The notes under the pieces: generated by a model
Databases searched by the model: none
Seen by the model: the letters and a program-made list of their open reading frames with translations, nothing else
Told to the model about the DNA's origin: nothing
DNA from: Pseudomonadota bacterium
GTDB lineage: Bacteria > Chloroflexota > UBA6077 > JAJPHF01
DNA: 64,000 bases
Direction of reading: 5' to 3'
Assembly (NCBI GenBank): GCA_021325365.1
Contig: JAJPHF010000063.1
Span: 1-64,000 of the forward strand
Position numbers and translations under genes: made by a program
Part shown: positions 17,071 through 28,334 of the stretch, piece by piece
How the letters are laid out: every line of letters starts with the position of its first letter
Numbering within the stretch: position 1 is the first letter of the stretch

Positions 17071-18303
17071 ATGTTCTATCGCTCCACGTTGGCGCTTGGG
17101 ATCGTGCTCGCCTTGCTCACCGCCTGCGGACCGGCAGCCGTGAGCAGCGTACCGGTGGAATCATCGGGGCTCGCCGCGGCAACGCTCGGGAATGCCGCCG
17201 GCGCCGTATCGGCGCAGGCCAGCCCCACCCCCCAGTTCCAGTTCCCGCCGCCGGCGCCCAACCAGACGCCTGGCCCGAACGTCGTGGCGCCGTCGCCGAC
17301 CGACGACCAGACGCCGCCGCCGCCGATCCAGATGGCGCCCTCCCCCGGGGCGCCGCCGCTGACGGGGGGCGACCACATCGTGCGGACGGTCGATCCCACG
17401 ATCGCGGGCAGCGCCCAGGGGCTGCTAGCCTACGTCGTCAACCGCAGCTCGAACAACGTGACCGTCGTCGATCTGGCGGGCAGCCAGGTGCGCGGCACGA
17501 TCCCGGTGGGGCAGAACCCGCAGGAAGTGACCGCGGCGCCGGACGGCAGCCGGGTCTTCGTGGCGAACCAGGACGACAACAGCGTGTCGGCCATCGACGT
17601 GGCCTCGGGGCAGGTCGCCGCGACCTGGCAGGGGGCGCAGGCGCCGCTCGACGTGGCGGTGGCGCCGGGCGGCAACGCGCTGTGGGTGAGCAGCCCGGCT
17701 TCCGGCGACATCGTGATCTACAGCCTGCCGGATGGGGCCCAGACCGGCCGCATCAGCGTGGGGCCGGGGGTGGCGCTGCTCGATTTCAGCCGCGACGGGC
17801 AACGGGCCTACGCGACGAACCGCGACGCGGGCGCGCTGGTGGTCATCGATCCGGCGGCGCGCGCGGTGATCGCCACCGTGCCCACGGACGCGGGCGCGGA
17901 GGGGCTCGCGGTGAGCCCGGACGGCCACTGGGTCTACGTGGCCAACCGCAACGCCAGCAACGTGTCGATCGTGGACGCGACCACGAACCAGGTGGCGGCG
18001 ACGATCGCGACGGCGCCGCAGCCGCGGCGGGTGGTGTTCAGCGCCGATGGCGCGTACGCCTACGTGTCGCACAACGAGGATAGCCGCATCAGCGTCATCG
18101 ACACGAACCGCCAGGCCATCGCGGGCACGCTGTTTCTCGACCACCCGGCTCTGGGCCTGGCGCTGAGCCCGGACGGCACGCGGCTGTACGCGGCGCAGGT
18201 GTCGGCGAACGCCATTCAGGCGCTCGACGCGGCGACCAGCTTCGACCTCGGCACGGTGCAGGTGGGCAATTCGCCGGACTCGCTGGTCGTACTGCACCGG
18301 TAG
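17071..18303 (+). CDS. YVTN beta-propeller lipoprotein
   Basis: A 410-aa surface lipoprotein. The ATG follows AGAGGAAGGG. Signal peptide with lipobox LTAC (Cys about residue 18), a Pro-rich linker to about residue 105, then six to seven YVTN-type blades with the pattern VxVANxxxNxVSxIDxxxGxVxxxIxxGxxP (for example VFVANQDDNSVSAIDVASGQV and VYVANRNASNVSIVDATTNQV). Such propellers bind partners or act in surface layers. The longer open frame upstream lacks a signal and includes non-coding spacer. Confidence 0.88.
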   Translation: MFYRSTLALGIVLALLTACGPAAVSSVPVESSGLAAATLGNAAGAVSAQASPTPQFQFPPPAPNQTPGPNVVAPSPTDDQTPPPPIQMAPSPGAPPLTGGDHIVRTVDPTIAGSAQGLLAYVVNRSSNNVTVVDLAGSQVRGTIPVGQNPQEVTAAPDGSRVFVANQDDNSVSAIDVASGQVAATWQGAQAPLDVAVAPGGNALWVSSPASGDIVIYSLPDGAQTGRISVGPGVALLDFSRDGQRAYATNRDAGALVVIDPAARAVIATVPTDAGAEGLAVSPDGHWVYVANRNASNVSIVDATTNQVAATIATAPQPRRVVFSADGAYAYVSHNEDSRISVIDTNRQAIAGTLFLDHPALGLALSPDGTRLYAAQVSANAIQALDAATSFDLGTVQVGNSPDSLVVLHR

Positions 18304-18348
18304 GGAGTGATACCCGATCCGGCCCGGCGGTGCGCCCGCCGGGGCGCG

Positions 18349-18381
18349 CCCTCACCCCTGCCCTCTCCCAGGGGGAGAGGG
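18349..18381. repeat. CCCTCTCC-type palindromic repeat
   Basis: One copy in reverse orientation (CCCTCACCCCTG followed by CCCTCTCCCAGGGGGAGAGGG). It sits in the 250-bp space between the convergent propeller and CoA-ligase genes, which shows nothing else apart from a small CCTTCGAAGG palindrome near 18440. Confidence 0.8.
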
Positions 18382-18553
18382 AGATAGGGAAGGCCATCGC
18401 CGGATGCGGTATGACCTGACCCTCCCTGCCCCCCTTCCCTTCGAAGGAAGGGGGTGGATGCCGGGGAGCGGGACCGCAAGCCCCCGGCCCCTGTGGAGCG
18501 ATTGAGGCCTGGAGGAATCTGCGTCGCGGGGTGGAGGTGAACGGCACGCGGTG

Positions 18554-19900
18554 CTAGCGGCGGTCGAGGAGGCGGCGGGCCTTCAGCTCGAAGGTGGGCA
18601 GGGTGCCGGGGGCGACGAGGGACACGTCGAAGCGCAGCCCCTCGTGCGCCTCGGCCAGCTCCCGCGCGACGCGCTGCCTCAGCTGCTCGGCCAGGTCGGC
18701 GGCCACGGTCGGCTGGGCCTCTAGCTCCACGGCGATGTTGTCGACGTAGTCGACGCGCGTGAGCACGATGCGGAACTCGCGCAGCTCGGCGTAGCGGCGT
18801 ACGACGCCCTCCACGGCCGACGGGTGGACGTTCACGCCACGGATGATCTGCATGTCGTCGGCGCGGCCAATGATGCCGCCGAGGTACAGCTCGAACGTGC
18901 GGCCGCAGGAGCAGTGCGACGCCGGGACGCGGCGCACCAGGTCGCCGGTGCGATAGCGGATGATGGGGATGAGCCCGATGCCGAAGGCGGTACAGACGCG
19001 CTCGCCCACCTCGCCCAGCGGCAGCGGCTCGTCGCCTCGCGGGTCGAGGAACTCCTCTAGGAAGTAGTCCTCGTTGATGTGGAGGGCGCCCGACTGCTCG
19101 CTGCACTCGAAGGCGGTAATGCCGGCCGTCTCGGTCATGCCCATGAAGTCGCCCGCCCGCGCCCCCCACATGTCTTGGATGAGCGCCTTGGTGGCGGGGA
19201 TGTTCGCGCCCGGCTCGCCGGCGAGCAGCAGCAGCTCGACGCGCGTGTCGCGGGCCAGGTCGATGCCCATCTCGGCCGCCACCTGGGCCAGCCGGATGGC
19301 GTAGCTGGGCGTGGCCGCCACCGCCGTGGCGCCGGTATCGACGATGTGGCGCAGGCGCGCCTCACTGCTCTGGCTGCCGCCGGCGACGGTCGTCGCGCCG
19401 ATCTTCTGGATGGCGTAGTGGGCGCCCCAGAAGCCGATGAACGAGCCGTAGCCGAACGCCACGTAGACGACGTCGCGCGGGCGCAGGCCGAAGCCGTAGA
19501 GCGAGCGCGCCCAGGCCTGGGCGCCCCAGTCCCAGTCGCGCGGGCTCTCCAGCGCGCGCAGCGGCGTGCGGCCCGAGGTGCCGCTGGTGGTGTGGTAGGC
19601 GACGGCGACGTCGGGCGGCGCGGTGAGCATGTCGCCGTACGGTGGGCGCTCGGCCTGGTTCTCCAGCAGCTCGGCCTTGGTGATAAAGGGCAGGCGTCGC
19701 AGGTCGTCCAGGCTCCGAATCTGCTCCGGCGCGACGCGCGCGGCGTCGAGGCGACGCTGCCAGAAGGGGCTGCGCGCGTAGGCCCAGCCGACGAGGGTCT
19801 GGAGCCGGCGGAGCTGGAGGGCGCGCAACTGCTCGCGCGGCAGGCGCTCGACGTAGGGGCTCCAGTAGTCGCGCGGGCGAGGCGGCGGCAGCTTGGACAC
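18554..19900 (-). CDS. Phenylacetate-CoA ligase family (PaaK-like AMP-forming ligase)
   Basis: A 448-aa adenylate-forming enzyme that activates a carboxylate, typically an aryl acid, to its CoA thioester. The GTG start follows GGAGG. The AMP motif HTTSGTSGRTP is at about 103-113; GMTETAG and RYRTGDLVRRVPASHCSCGRT lie further on, and the C-terminal PaaK domain has IRGVNVHPSAVEGV. Length fits PaaK (430-450 aa). No paaA-E ring epoxidase genes are nearby, so the substrate may be another aryl or short-chain acid. Confidence 0.92.
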   Translation of the reverse strand: MSKLPPPRPRDYWSPYVERLPREQLRALQLRRLQTLVGWAYARSPFWQRRLDAARVAPEQIRSLDDLRRLPFITKAELLENQAERPPYGDMLTAPPDVAVAYHTTSGTSGRTPLRALESPRDWDWGAQAWARSLYGFGLRPRDVVYVAFGYGSFIGFWGAHYAIQKIGATTVAGGSQSSEARLRHIVDTGATAVAATPSYAIRLAQVAAEMGIDLARDTRVELLLLAGEPGANIPATKALIQDMWGARAGDFMGMTETAGITAFECSEQSGALHINEDYFLEEFLDPRGDEPLPLGEVGERVCTAFGIGLIPIIRYRTGDLVRRVPASHCSCGRTFELYLGGIIGRADDMQIIRGVNVHPSAVEGVVRRYAELREFRIVLTRVDYVDNIAVELEAQPTVAADLAEQLRQRVARELAEAHEGLRFDVSLVAPGTLPTFELKARRLLDRR

Positions 19901-20043
19901 CGGGCGTCCTCCGAGGCGTGGTGGCGGCAGGGCCGCGTGCGCTTCTCAGTGTAGCCCCGGGCGCGGCCCCCGGCCAGCCGCGAGCGCCGATGGCGTCGCG
20001 GCGGTACCATGCAGGCGGTGGAGGCGCGCGGAGGAGGCGACGG

Positions 20044-20871
20044 ATGGCCGACGAGCTGGTGCTGTACGACGTCGCGGAGCGCGTGGCGACGATCACGCTG
20101 AACCGGCCGGAGAAGCGCAACGCGCTGAACCGCCAGCTATGGACCGCGCTGGAGGCCGCGCTGGGGGCCGCCGACGCCGACCGCGCGGTGCGGGCCGTGG
20201 TGCTGGCGGCGCGCGGCCCCACCTTCTGCGCGGGCGCCGACCTGGCGCAAGGGATGAGCGGCGCCCCGGTCGCGCGGCGGACGGCGCTGGACACTTACGA
20301 GTCGCAGCAGGAGGGGGTGCGCCGCCACCGGCTGTTCCGCGACCTGGCGAAGCCGATCGTGGCGGCGGTGCAGGGCCAGGCGATCGCCTGGGGGCTGGAG
20401 CTAGCCTGCCTGTGCGACTTCGTGTTCGCCTCGGAGCAGGCGCGGTTCGGGGCGCCGGCGATTCGCCACGGCGTGTTCATCGGCTCGCTCCTGCCGTGGC
20501 TGGTCGGCATCCAGAACGCGCGGTACCTCTGGTACACCGGCGACCTGATCGACGCCCGGGAGGCGTATCGCATCGGATTGGCCTTCCGAGTGGTGCCGCA
20601 CGAGCAGCTGGGCGCCGAGGCGCACCGCTTCGCGCGGCGGCTGGTGCTGATCCCGCCGGCGGCGCTGCGCCTGAACAAGCGGCAGCTCGACGGCGCGCTG
20701 GAGATGGCGGGCATGTACCGCGCGCTGGAGTACGGAGCGCTGGCGGCGGCGCTGGTTCATGCCGTCGAGAGCGGCGACGAGGCCGCCAGCGGGCGGAGCC
20801 TGCGCGAGGTCCGCGCCCGCGAGGGGCTGGGCGCCTTCCTGACGGCGCGCGACACGCCGTTCGACGGGTGA
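20044..20871 (+). CDS. Enoyl-CoA hydratase/isomerase family protein
   Basis: A 275-aa crotonase-fold enzyme. The ATG follows GCGGAGGAGGCG. The N-terminus VATITLNRPEKRNALN and the oxyanion-hole segment FCAGADL are typical; the second oxyanion region is AWGLELACLCDFVFASEQARFGAPAIRHGVF. The usual catalytic Glu pair of hydratases is not obvious in this spelling, so isomerase or other crotonase activity is possible. It is divergent from the CoA ligase, 143 nt away, and together they suggest acyl- or aryl-CoA catabolism. Confidence 0.9.
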   Translation: MADELVLYDVAERVATITLNRPEKRNALNRQLWTALEAALGAADADRAVRAVVLAARGPTFCAGADLAQGMSGAPVARRTALDTYESQQEGVRRHRLFRDLAKPIVAAVQGQAIAWGLELACLCDFVFASEQARFGAPAIRHGVFIGSLLPWLVGIQNARYLWYTGDLIDAREAYRIGLAFRVVPHEQLGAEAHRFARRLVLIPPAALRLNKRQLDGALEMAGMYRALEYGALAAALVHAVESGDEAASGRSLREVRAREGLGAFLTARDTPFDG

Positions 20872-20913
20872 GCGCGCGGCGGGGCGCCGCAGCCGCCGGC
20901 CTTCCGGTGGGGC

Positions 20914-21930
20914 TTACTGGCCGAGCTGCTGGTTGACGCGCCGCGCGATGGTGAAGTCGGCGATCTGGGCGGGGGTGGCGTCGCTGGCGCGGCCGCTCGC
21001 GTCGCGCGCGGTGTCGATGAGCAACTGAAGGCCGCTGTCCGCGATCAATCCGTCGGGCGCGAAGGAGCCGATGCCCAGATCGTAGGTCGTCTCGGCCACG
21101 TCGGGGCTCAGGCCCAGGTGGTCGGCCATCAGCGCCACGGTGTCGGCGCGATCGTCGCGCAGGAAGCGCAGGCCGCGCAGCGACGCGCGCACCATCGCCT
21201 CGAGCTGCGGCTGCTGATCGCGCAGCTTCGTCTCCGTCACGCCGAGCCCCGAGATCGGCAGGTCGGGCAGCTCGGCGGGGCGCAGGAGGATGCGGGCGCC
21301 GCGGCGCTCGGCCTCGACGGCCTGCGCGAGGTCGAGGATGACCGCGCTCACCTGGCCGCTCTGCATCGCCGCCAGGCGGTTCGGACTCTCGCCGAGCGGC
21401 TGCAGCGCCACGTCCACCTGCGGCTCCAGGCCGCTGGCCCGCAGCGCGTAGCGCGCCAGGTTGGCCGAGGTGTCGGTGAGCGTACTGGTGGCTACCGCGC
21501 GCCCGCGCAGGTCGGCGACGCTCTGGACGGCCGGGTCGTTCGTCATGAGGACGTGCAGCGCCCGCACGGCCATGCCCAGCACGAGCTTGAGCGGCGCGTC
21601 GGAGCCGACGATGGCGGTGACGGTGGAGCCGGCCGCGAGCGTGTAGTCCCCTTCGCCGGCGAGCACGGCGGCCACGCTGACGGACGGCGCCATCTGGACG
21701 CGGGTTACGTCGAGCCCCTCCTCGGCGTAGAAGCCCCGGCGCAGGGCGGCGACGAACGCCATCTCGAACAGCCCCGTGCTCGGCGACGTGACGACGACGC
21801 GCTGCGGCTGGGGCGCCGCGCTGGCGGCCGCGCGCCGGGGCGCGCGGCCCAGGCCGGCCACGCCGATCGTTAGCGCGACGAGTGCCGTTAGCAATACCGC
21901 GGGCCACCTGCTCGGCCGGCATCGCACCAT
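20914..21930 (-). CDS. NMT1/THI5-like ABC solute-binding protein
   Basis: A 338-aa exported binding protein. The ATG follows GGAGAT. The N-terminal segment RWPAVLLTALVALTIGVAGLG is a Sec signal or anchor without a lipobox Cys, unlike the other binding proteins in the window. The fold signature is ATLTDTSANLARYALRASGLEP and FYAEEGLDVTRVQM. Transporter partners are missing. The family binds small organic anions or pyrimidine precursors; the ligand is unknown. Confidence 0.82.
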   Translation of the reverse strand: MVRCRPSRWPAVLLTALVALTIGVAGLGRAPRRAAASAAPQPQRVVVTSPSTGLFEMAFVAALRRGFYAEEGLDVTRVQMAPSVSVAAVLAGEGDYTLAAGSTVTAIVGSDAPLKLVLGMAVRALHVLMTNDPAVQSVADLRGRAVATSTLTDTSANLARYALRASGLEPQVDVALQPLGESPNRLAAMQSGQVSAVILDLAQAVEAERRGARILLRPAELPDLPISGLGVTETKLRDQQPQLEAMVRASLRGLRFLRDDRADTVALMADHLGLSPDVAETTYDLGIGSFAPDGLIADSGLQLLIDTARDASGRASDATPAQIADFTIARRVNQQLGQ

Positions 21931-22123
21931 ACGAGATCTCCGTTCGCGTCCCGAGTGGTTCAAGATGGCGGTTGGCTAGCCGCGCGGAGCGGACGCGGCT
22001 CGCCGCAATTGTAGCAGTGCCGAGAGCGGAAGTGCCCAGGCGGGCCCTGCCGACATCACAGCGCTGCGGCTGGGGCTGCCGCGTATAAGATGAATTCGCC
22101 GAGCGACGAGACAGCGGGGCGGC

Positions 22124-22366
22124 ATGGACGAAGAGCTGCGCCAACGCATCAGGCTCTCGCCTAGCGTCATGGCCGGCAAGGCTGTCATCCGGGGCACGCG
22201 AGTGCCTGTCGATCTGATCGTCCGCATGCTTGCACACGGCGCAACGGAAGCCGAGATTCTTCAGGAGTACCCGCGTCTGGAGCTATAGGATATACGGGCC
22301 GCGCTGGCATACGCCGCCGACGTCGTGGGCCACGAAGACGTGTTCCCGTTGGTCACTCCCGGCTAG
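22124..22366 (+). pseudogene. DUF433 antitoxin-like gene with internal stop
   Basis: Reading from the ATG gives a DUF433 protein (SPSVMAGKAVIRGTRVPVDLIVRMLAHGATEAEILQEYPRLEL), then TAG at 22286, after which the same frame continues the family's usual end (DIRAALAYAADVVGHEDVFPL) to a second stop at 22364-22366. A single GAG-to-TAG change would explain it. DUF433 proteins are winged-helix antitoxins usually paired with DUF5615 PIN-like toxins, and a remnant of such a toxin follows at once. The 54-aa truncated product lacks the end of the domain. Confidence 0.8.
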
Positions 22367-22378
22367 CCGGCCGCCCAC

Positions 22379-22495
22379 GTGCGATTGATCGTGGACGAGT
22401 CAGCCGGTACCCTGGAGCAGTGGGCCGATTGGCTTGCTGGTCGCTGTACGGTGGCCACCGAAGGCGAAGTCCGGTTCTTGCCACCGGTGGGCTAG
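22379..22495 (+). pseudogene. Remnant of DUF5615 PIN-like toxin gene
   Basis: A GTG-initiated 38-codon frame opens with RLIVDESAGT, the characteristic first strand and acidic residues of DUF5615 toxins (usually about 110 aa). The match then fades and the frame ends inside the convergent aldolase gene. It lies 12 nt after the DUF433 pseudogene, in the usual gene order. I read it as a truncated, inactive partner. Confidence 0.55.
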
Positions 22496-23180
22496 ACGAC
22501 GTCGCCGGCGGCGAGGGCGGCGTAGAACTCCCAGGCGCGGATCGGCTCGTGCGGCATGTCCATCGCCGCCGCGCGCCGCGCCTCCTCGGGCGTCAAGTAT
22601 TGGGGCTCGAGTCCGGCCGAGAGCGCAGCGAGCTGGATGGCTGCCGACTCCTCCAGCCAGATCGCGCGCGTGACCGCCTCCACCAGCGTGGGCGCCGTGA
22701 CCAGCGTGCCGTTGCCGTGGAGCAGCAGCGCCTGCCGGTCGCCGAGGACGGCCGCCACCCGGTCGCCTAGCTCGCGTGCGCCGACGAGCGTGAAGTCGCT
22801 GAACACGGGCACCTCGGCGCCGAGGTGGCTGCCGAAACGGTGCACCGCGCGCACGGGGCGGTTGGCGACGGCGAACACGGCGCAGGCGCGCGAGTGCGTG
22901 CGGGCGATCGCCTGCACGTCGGGCCGGTGGCGGTAGATCGCCAGATGCATGGCCGACTCGACGGCGGGGCGCCCCTCGCCGGCCAGGACGTTGCCCTCCA
23001 GGTCGAGCGTCAGTAGCTCGGCTTCCTCGACGAGCGCGAGCGCCTTGCGCGGCGTCATCAGGACGCGGTCGCCGGGCAGGCGGGCGCTCAGGTGGCCGAA
23101 GCCTCGACCAGCCCCTGCTCGCTGAGGATCGCGCAGCCGGTGACCATCTGCGCGGCGAGATCGGTGCCCTCAGACGTCAT
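22492..23180 (-). pseudogene. Class II aldolase/adducin family protein, frameshifted
   Basis: A zinc-dependent aldolase or decarboxylase of the AraD/fuculose-phosphate family. From the ATG at 23180 the frame reads MTSEGTDLAAQMVTGCAILSEQGLVE and then needs one extra base (at about 23101) to give GFGHLSARLPGDRVLMTPRKAL, after which it is intact to the stop. Metal His residues are seen in THSRACAVF and HGNGTLV. Restored length is about 230 aa. Some members are 3,4-dihydroxyphthalate decarboxylases. The start overlaps the stop of the upstream gene by 11 nt, so both belong to one operon. Confidence 0.82.
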
Positions 23181-24174
23181 GGTGGATTCGTCCTCCCACG
23201 TGCGCGCGCGATTCGGGGTAGTCGAGCGTGCTGGGCGCGAACAGCTCTGCAGGCGCGAACTGGCGGCTCACCATGCCTTGCTCGTAGGAGTAGGCGCACA
23301 TCGCCGCGACCGCCCGCTCGTTGTCCGGCCAGTTGTAGGGATACGGATCGGGGCCGAGGACCGCGCGCTCTTCCTCCTGGTAGACAGGAAACCACGCGAG
23401 GCTGGACACGCGCGGGAATTGGGCGTAGGCGTAGCCTTGGCGCTTCGCCTCGCGGAAGGCGTCGACCAGGCTCACCGCGAGCCAGGGATGCTGCTCGAGC
23501 AGCGCCCGCCGCACCACGACCGTGTGCATGATCGGGAACAGGCCGGTCCGCCGAAAGTAGTCCTGCTCGACGGACCGGTAGTCGGGGAACAGGCGGTGAA
23601 CCTCGTCGCGGCCGACGAACGCGGGCGGGACGCCCTCGACGCCGATGTAGGCGTCCAGCTCGCCGGCGAGCAGCAGCCCCTCCAGGCTGGCGCCCGGCGG
23701 CGCCACCTCGATGCGCGCGCGCACGTCCCCGCGCAGGGGCACCAGCTCCGGCATCTCGGTGACCCAGGTGAGATCCTCAGGCCGCACGCCGTAGTCGTGC
23801 TGGAGGAAGCCGCGCACCCACATGGCCGTGGTGACCTGGTACATGCCGACGCCGATCCGCTTGCCGCGCAGGTCGCCGGGCGCGCGGACGCCCGCCCGCG
23901 CGGCGCACCAGACGTAGCCGTGGCGGAACATGCGGTAGGGAAACACCGGCAGGCCGACGAAGCGGTCGGAGTGGTCGCGGTCGAGCAGGAACGACGACGT
24001 GCTCAGCTCGCAGGCGTCGAACTCCTCGTGCAGGAGCATGCGCTGGTGGCGCGCCCAGGCGTTCGAGAGCGGGAGCACGTGCAGCGCGACGCCTGCGGCC
24101 TGCACGCGGCCGTCGAGGAGGGCGCGAGTGCGGTCGTAATCGCCGCAGGCGAGCGAGAGCGCAAGGTCAGGCAT
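23170..24174 (-). CDS. 4,5-dihydroxyphthalate decarboxylase-like / solute-binding-fold protein
   Basis: A 334-aa protein without signal peptide that begins PDLALSLACGDYDRTRALLDG, the opening of the 4,5-dihydroxyphthalate decarboxylase (Pht5/PhtD) family, which shares the periplasmic-binding fold. Further family patterns are ELSTSSFLL, RGKRIGVGMYQVTTAMWVRG and LFPDYRSVEQDYFRRTGLFPIMHTVVVRR. The lack of a signal fits a cytoplasmic enzyme. The ATG has GAGGAG about 12 nt upstream. It overlaps the class II aldolase gene, which may also belong to a hydroxyphthalate-type pathway. Confidence 0.82.
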   Translation of the reverse strand: MPDLALSLACGDYDRTRALLDGRVQAAGVALHVLPLSNAWARHQRMLLHEEFDACELSTSSFLLDRDHSDRFVGLPVFPYRMFRHGYVWCAARAGVRAPGDLRGKRIGVGMYQVTTAMWVRGFLQHDYGVRPEDLTWVTEMPELVPLRGDVRARIEVAPPGASLEGLLLAGELDAYIGVEGVPPAFVGRDEVHRLFPDYRSVEQDYFRRTGLFPIMHTVVVRRALLEQHPWLAVSLVDAFREAKRQGYAYAQFPRVSSLAWFPVYQEEERAVLGPDPYPYNWPDNERAVAAMCAYSYEQGMVSRQFAPAELFAPSTLDYPESRAHVGGRIHHDV

Positions 24175-24324
24175 GGGGGATTCGACTCCTCGCAAGGCTG
24201 CTTCTACGGTAGCACGCGGGACCTGGCCGGGCAACGGCGCCGGCGCGCCGGCGCGCTGCATCGGGGCAAAGAATGGTGGGCAGGTGTGGCGCAGCGAACC
24301 GGTCACACGATCCTTGGAAACCAC

Positions 24325-24795
24325 TTAGCTGGCGTCCGGCGCGGGGGCGCGGAGGTAGGCGGCGGGCCAGTCGGGAAGCGTCGAGGCGACTAGCTCGATC
24401 ACGTTGCCGTCGGGGTCTTCGAGGTAGAGGTAACGGTCGTTGTCTTCCTTGTGGGTGAGGGGGCCTTTCAGCAGCTTCACGCCGGCCGCCCGCAGCACGT
24501 CGGCGGCGGCGTCGACCTCAGCGGGCGTGCGGAGGCGGAGGGCGAGATGGTTCATGCCGGCGCGCTGGCGGTAGTCGTCGGGCAAGGCGTGAGGCACCTG
24601 GTAGAGCGCCAGGTCGTGGAAGCCACGCCCCATGCCCTGCACGTCGTCGCGGTACTGGCCCACGTTCAGCCAGGCGACCGCGCCCTCGTACTGGAACGCG
24701 AGGTGGAAGCCGAGCAGCTCCGTGTAGAAGCGCAGCGAGCGGGCGAGGTCGGTCACGTTCAGGTTGACGTGCGCGACGCCGAGCGGCCGAATCAT
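24325..24795 (-). CDS. VOC-family protein (glyoxalase/extradiol dioxygenase fold)
   Basis: A 156-aa single VOC domain: GVAHVNLNVTDLARSLRFYTELLGF, then MNHLALRLRTPAEVDAAADVLRAAGV and LYLEDPDGNVIELV. The metal ligand positions H9, H82 (NHLAL) and the Glu of DPDGNVIEL are present, so metal-dependent chemistry is plausible. The ATG follows GGAGAG. It is on the same strand as, and 150 nt upstream of, the dihydroxyphthalate-type gene. It could be a small ring-cleavage dioxygenase or a glyoxalase; the sequence does not decide. Confidence 0.87.
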   Translation of the reverse strand: MIRPLGVAHVNLNVTDLARSLRFYTELLGFHLAFQYEGAVAWLNVGQYRDDVQGMGRGFHDLALYQVPHALPDDYRQRAGMNHLALRLRTPAEVDAAADVLRAAGVKLLKGPLTHKEDNDRYLYLEDPDGNVIELVASTLPDWPAAYLRAPAPDAS

Positions 24796-24925
24796 ATGCT
24801 CTCCGTATGGCGGCCTGGGGGCCGGGTGGGCTGGGGACGTGTCCGCGGCCCTATCTTCGACTGTAACCGTGGAGTGGGCGCGAGTGGAGGGCGGCGAGCG
24901 GCGCTGGACGTGACGAGCGGCGCCA

Positions 24926-26005
24926 CTACCTGGCGAGGCCGTCGAGGAAGCCGCTCTGGCGCAGGCGCTCCGCGAAGCGCGCGTCGATGACCTCCTCGGG
25001 GCGCAGGTCGCGCGCGCCCGGGGCGTCCTCGACGTCGATCACCGTCTGTACGCCGGCCGGGTCGGGGTAGGGGTCGGTCACCCAGAGCGGCCGGTTATGG
25101 TCCACGGTCGCACCGAGCAGGTCGCGGTCGTCGCTCTGGTTGTACTTGCTGAGCACGTCGATCGCCGCCTCGCGGTCGGTCTTCAGGCGGCTCACGCCCT
25201 GGGCCAGCGCCCGCAGGAAGGGCTCGAAGATCTCGGGCCGCGCGGCGATGGTCTTCTTGGTCGCGCCGACGGCCGACGTGGTGAACGGGATCGGCATGTC
25301 GGCAAGCGACAGCAGCTCGCGGTAGCCCTGGCGTTGCGCCTCGAACACCATGGGGACGTTCAGCGCGGCGCCGTCGATGGTGCCGGTCTCAAGCGCGGCC
25401 AGCGACTCGGGCAGGCCGCCGGTCACGCCGACGTAGAAATCCTTGTCGGGCTGCAAGCCCACGCGCTCGAAGGCCAGCCGCGTCGCGATGTCGGTGATCG
25501 ACTTGGGGCGGCCGGCGCCGATCGTTTTGCCGCGCACGTCGTCGACTGTCTGCAGGTCGGGCCGCACGAAGATGCTGATGTCGAGGCCGTTGGACGTGGA
25601 GCCGACGATCATCGTCTCCAGGCCCTGCAAGTAGCCGAGCACGAGCGACGGGCCGCCCGAGAAGACGACCTCCAGGTCGCCGTTCTGCAGGGCGGCGAGC
25701 AGCGTAGCGCCCGCGGCGACCTGCACGAGATCGACGGCGAGGCCCTGCTCGCGGAAGTAGCCGCCCTCCTGAGCCATCCACCAGGGCGCTGCGGAGGCGG
25801 AGAAGGAAGTGAAGGCGGCGCGCACGGGCAGCAAGGTGGCGGGCGGGCTCGCGGGCGGCGCGGCGGCGGGCGCGGCGGGCGCCGGGCCGGCGGCCGCCGC
25901 GGGCGGCGTGGGCGCGGGCGCGCGGCTGCACGCGGCCACGAGCAGGCCGAGCGCCAGGCCGAGCGCCAGGCGGCGATACGGAGTCCCGGGCGATTGCTCG
26001 ACCAT
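24926..26005 (-). CDS. NitT/TauT-type ABC solute-binding lipoprotein
   Basis: A 359-aa lipoprotein. I chose the ATG with GGAGG 8 nt upstream; an in-frame GTG three codons earlier sits inside the ribosome site. Signal with lipobox VAAC (Cys about residue 26), an Ala/Pro linker to about 60, then the binding domain with PWWMAQEGGYFREQGLAVDLVQVAAGATLLAAL and VRGKTIGAGRPKSITDIATRLAFERVG. No permease or ATPase is nearby. It lies downstream of thiC on the same strand, separated by 230 nt with two palindromes, so a role with thiamin precursors is possible but unsupported. Confidence 0.86.
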   Translation of the reverse strand: MVEQSPGTPYRRLALGLALGLLVAACSRAPAPTPPAAAAGPAPAAPAAAPPASPPATLLPVRAAFTSFSASAAPWWMAQEGGYFREQGLAVDLVQVAAGATLLAALQNGDLEVVFSGGPSLVLGYLQGLETMIVGSTSNGLDISIFVRPDLQTVDDVRGKTIGAGRPKSITDIATRLAFERVGLQPDKDFYVGVTGGLPESLAALETGTIDGAALNVPMVFEAQRQGYRELLSLADMPIPFTTSAVGATKKTIAARPEIFEPFLRALAQGVSRLKTDREAAIDVLSKYNQSDDRDLLGATVDHNRPLWVTDPYPDPAGVQTVIDVEDAPGARDLRPEEVIDARFAERLRQSGFLDGLAR

Positions 26006-26094
26006 GCTGCTCACCTCCCCGTGCGGCGCGGCGGGTGCGCGGCTCGTGGTCGGAGCGTAAGCCCGGGCGCGGGCGCTGTCAAGTAGCGTCTTTC

Positions 26095-26196
26095 CGCCCG
26101 GGAGGTAGGGCCGTGGGCGAGGCCCTGGCCTACCTCCCGGGCGCTGGAATGGAGGGGCCAGCTAATCGGCCGGGCGGCAGGGGACGAGCCCCTGCC
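26095..26196. repeat. Two palindromes between thiC and the solute-binding gene
   Basis: First: 15-bp perfect arms 26095-26109 and 26129-26143 (CGCCCGGGAGGTAGG and its complement). Second: GGCAGGGG / CCCCTGCC at 26176-26183 and 26189-26196 around ACGAG. Both share the GGTAGGGC / CCTACCTC wording, typical of dispersed repeats. They could form the 3' end of the thiC transcript. Confidence 0.7.
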
Positions 26197-26234
26197 CTAC
26201 CTCGGCACACGCACTGAAGATTTAGGTTGCGGGG

Positions 26235-28334
<2,100 letters not shown>

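Noticed and set aside
24200..24324. Extended N-terminus of the dihydroxyphthalate decarboxylase-like protein
   Set aside because: The family begins at PDLALSLACGDYDRT; the extra upstream residues are spacer with no domain or signal, and GAGGAG precedes the ATG at 24174.
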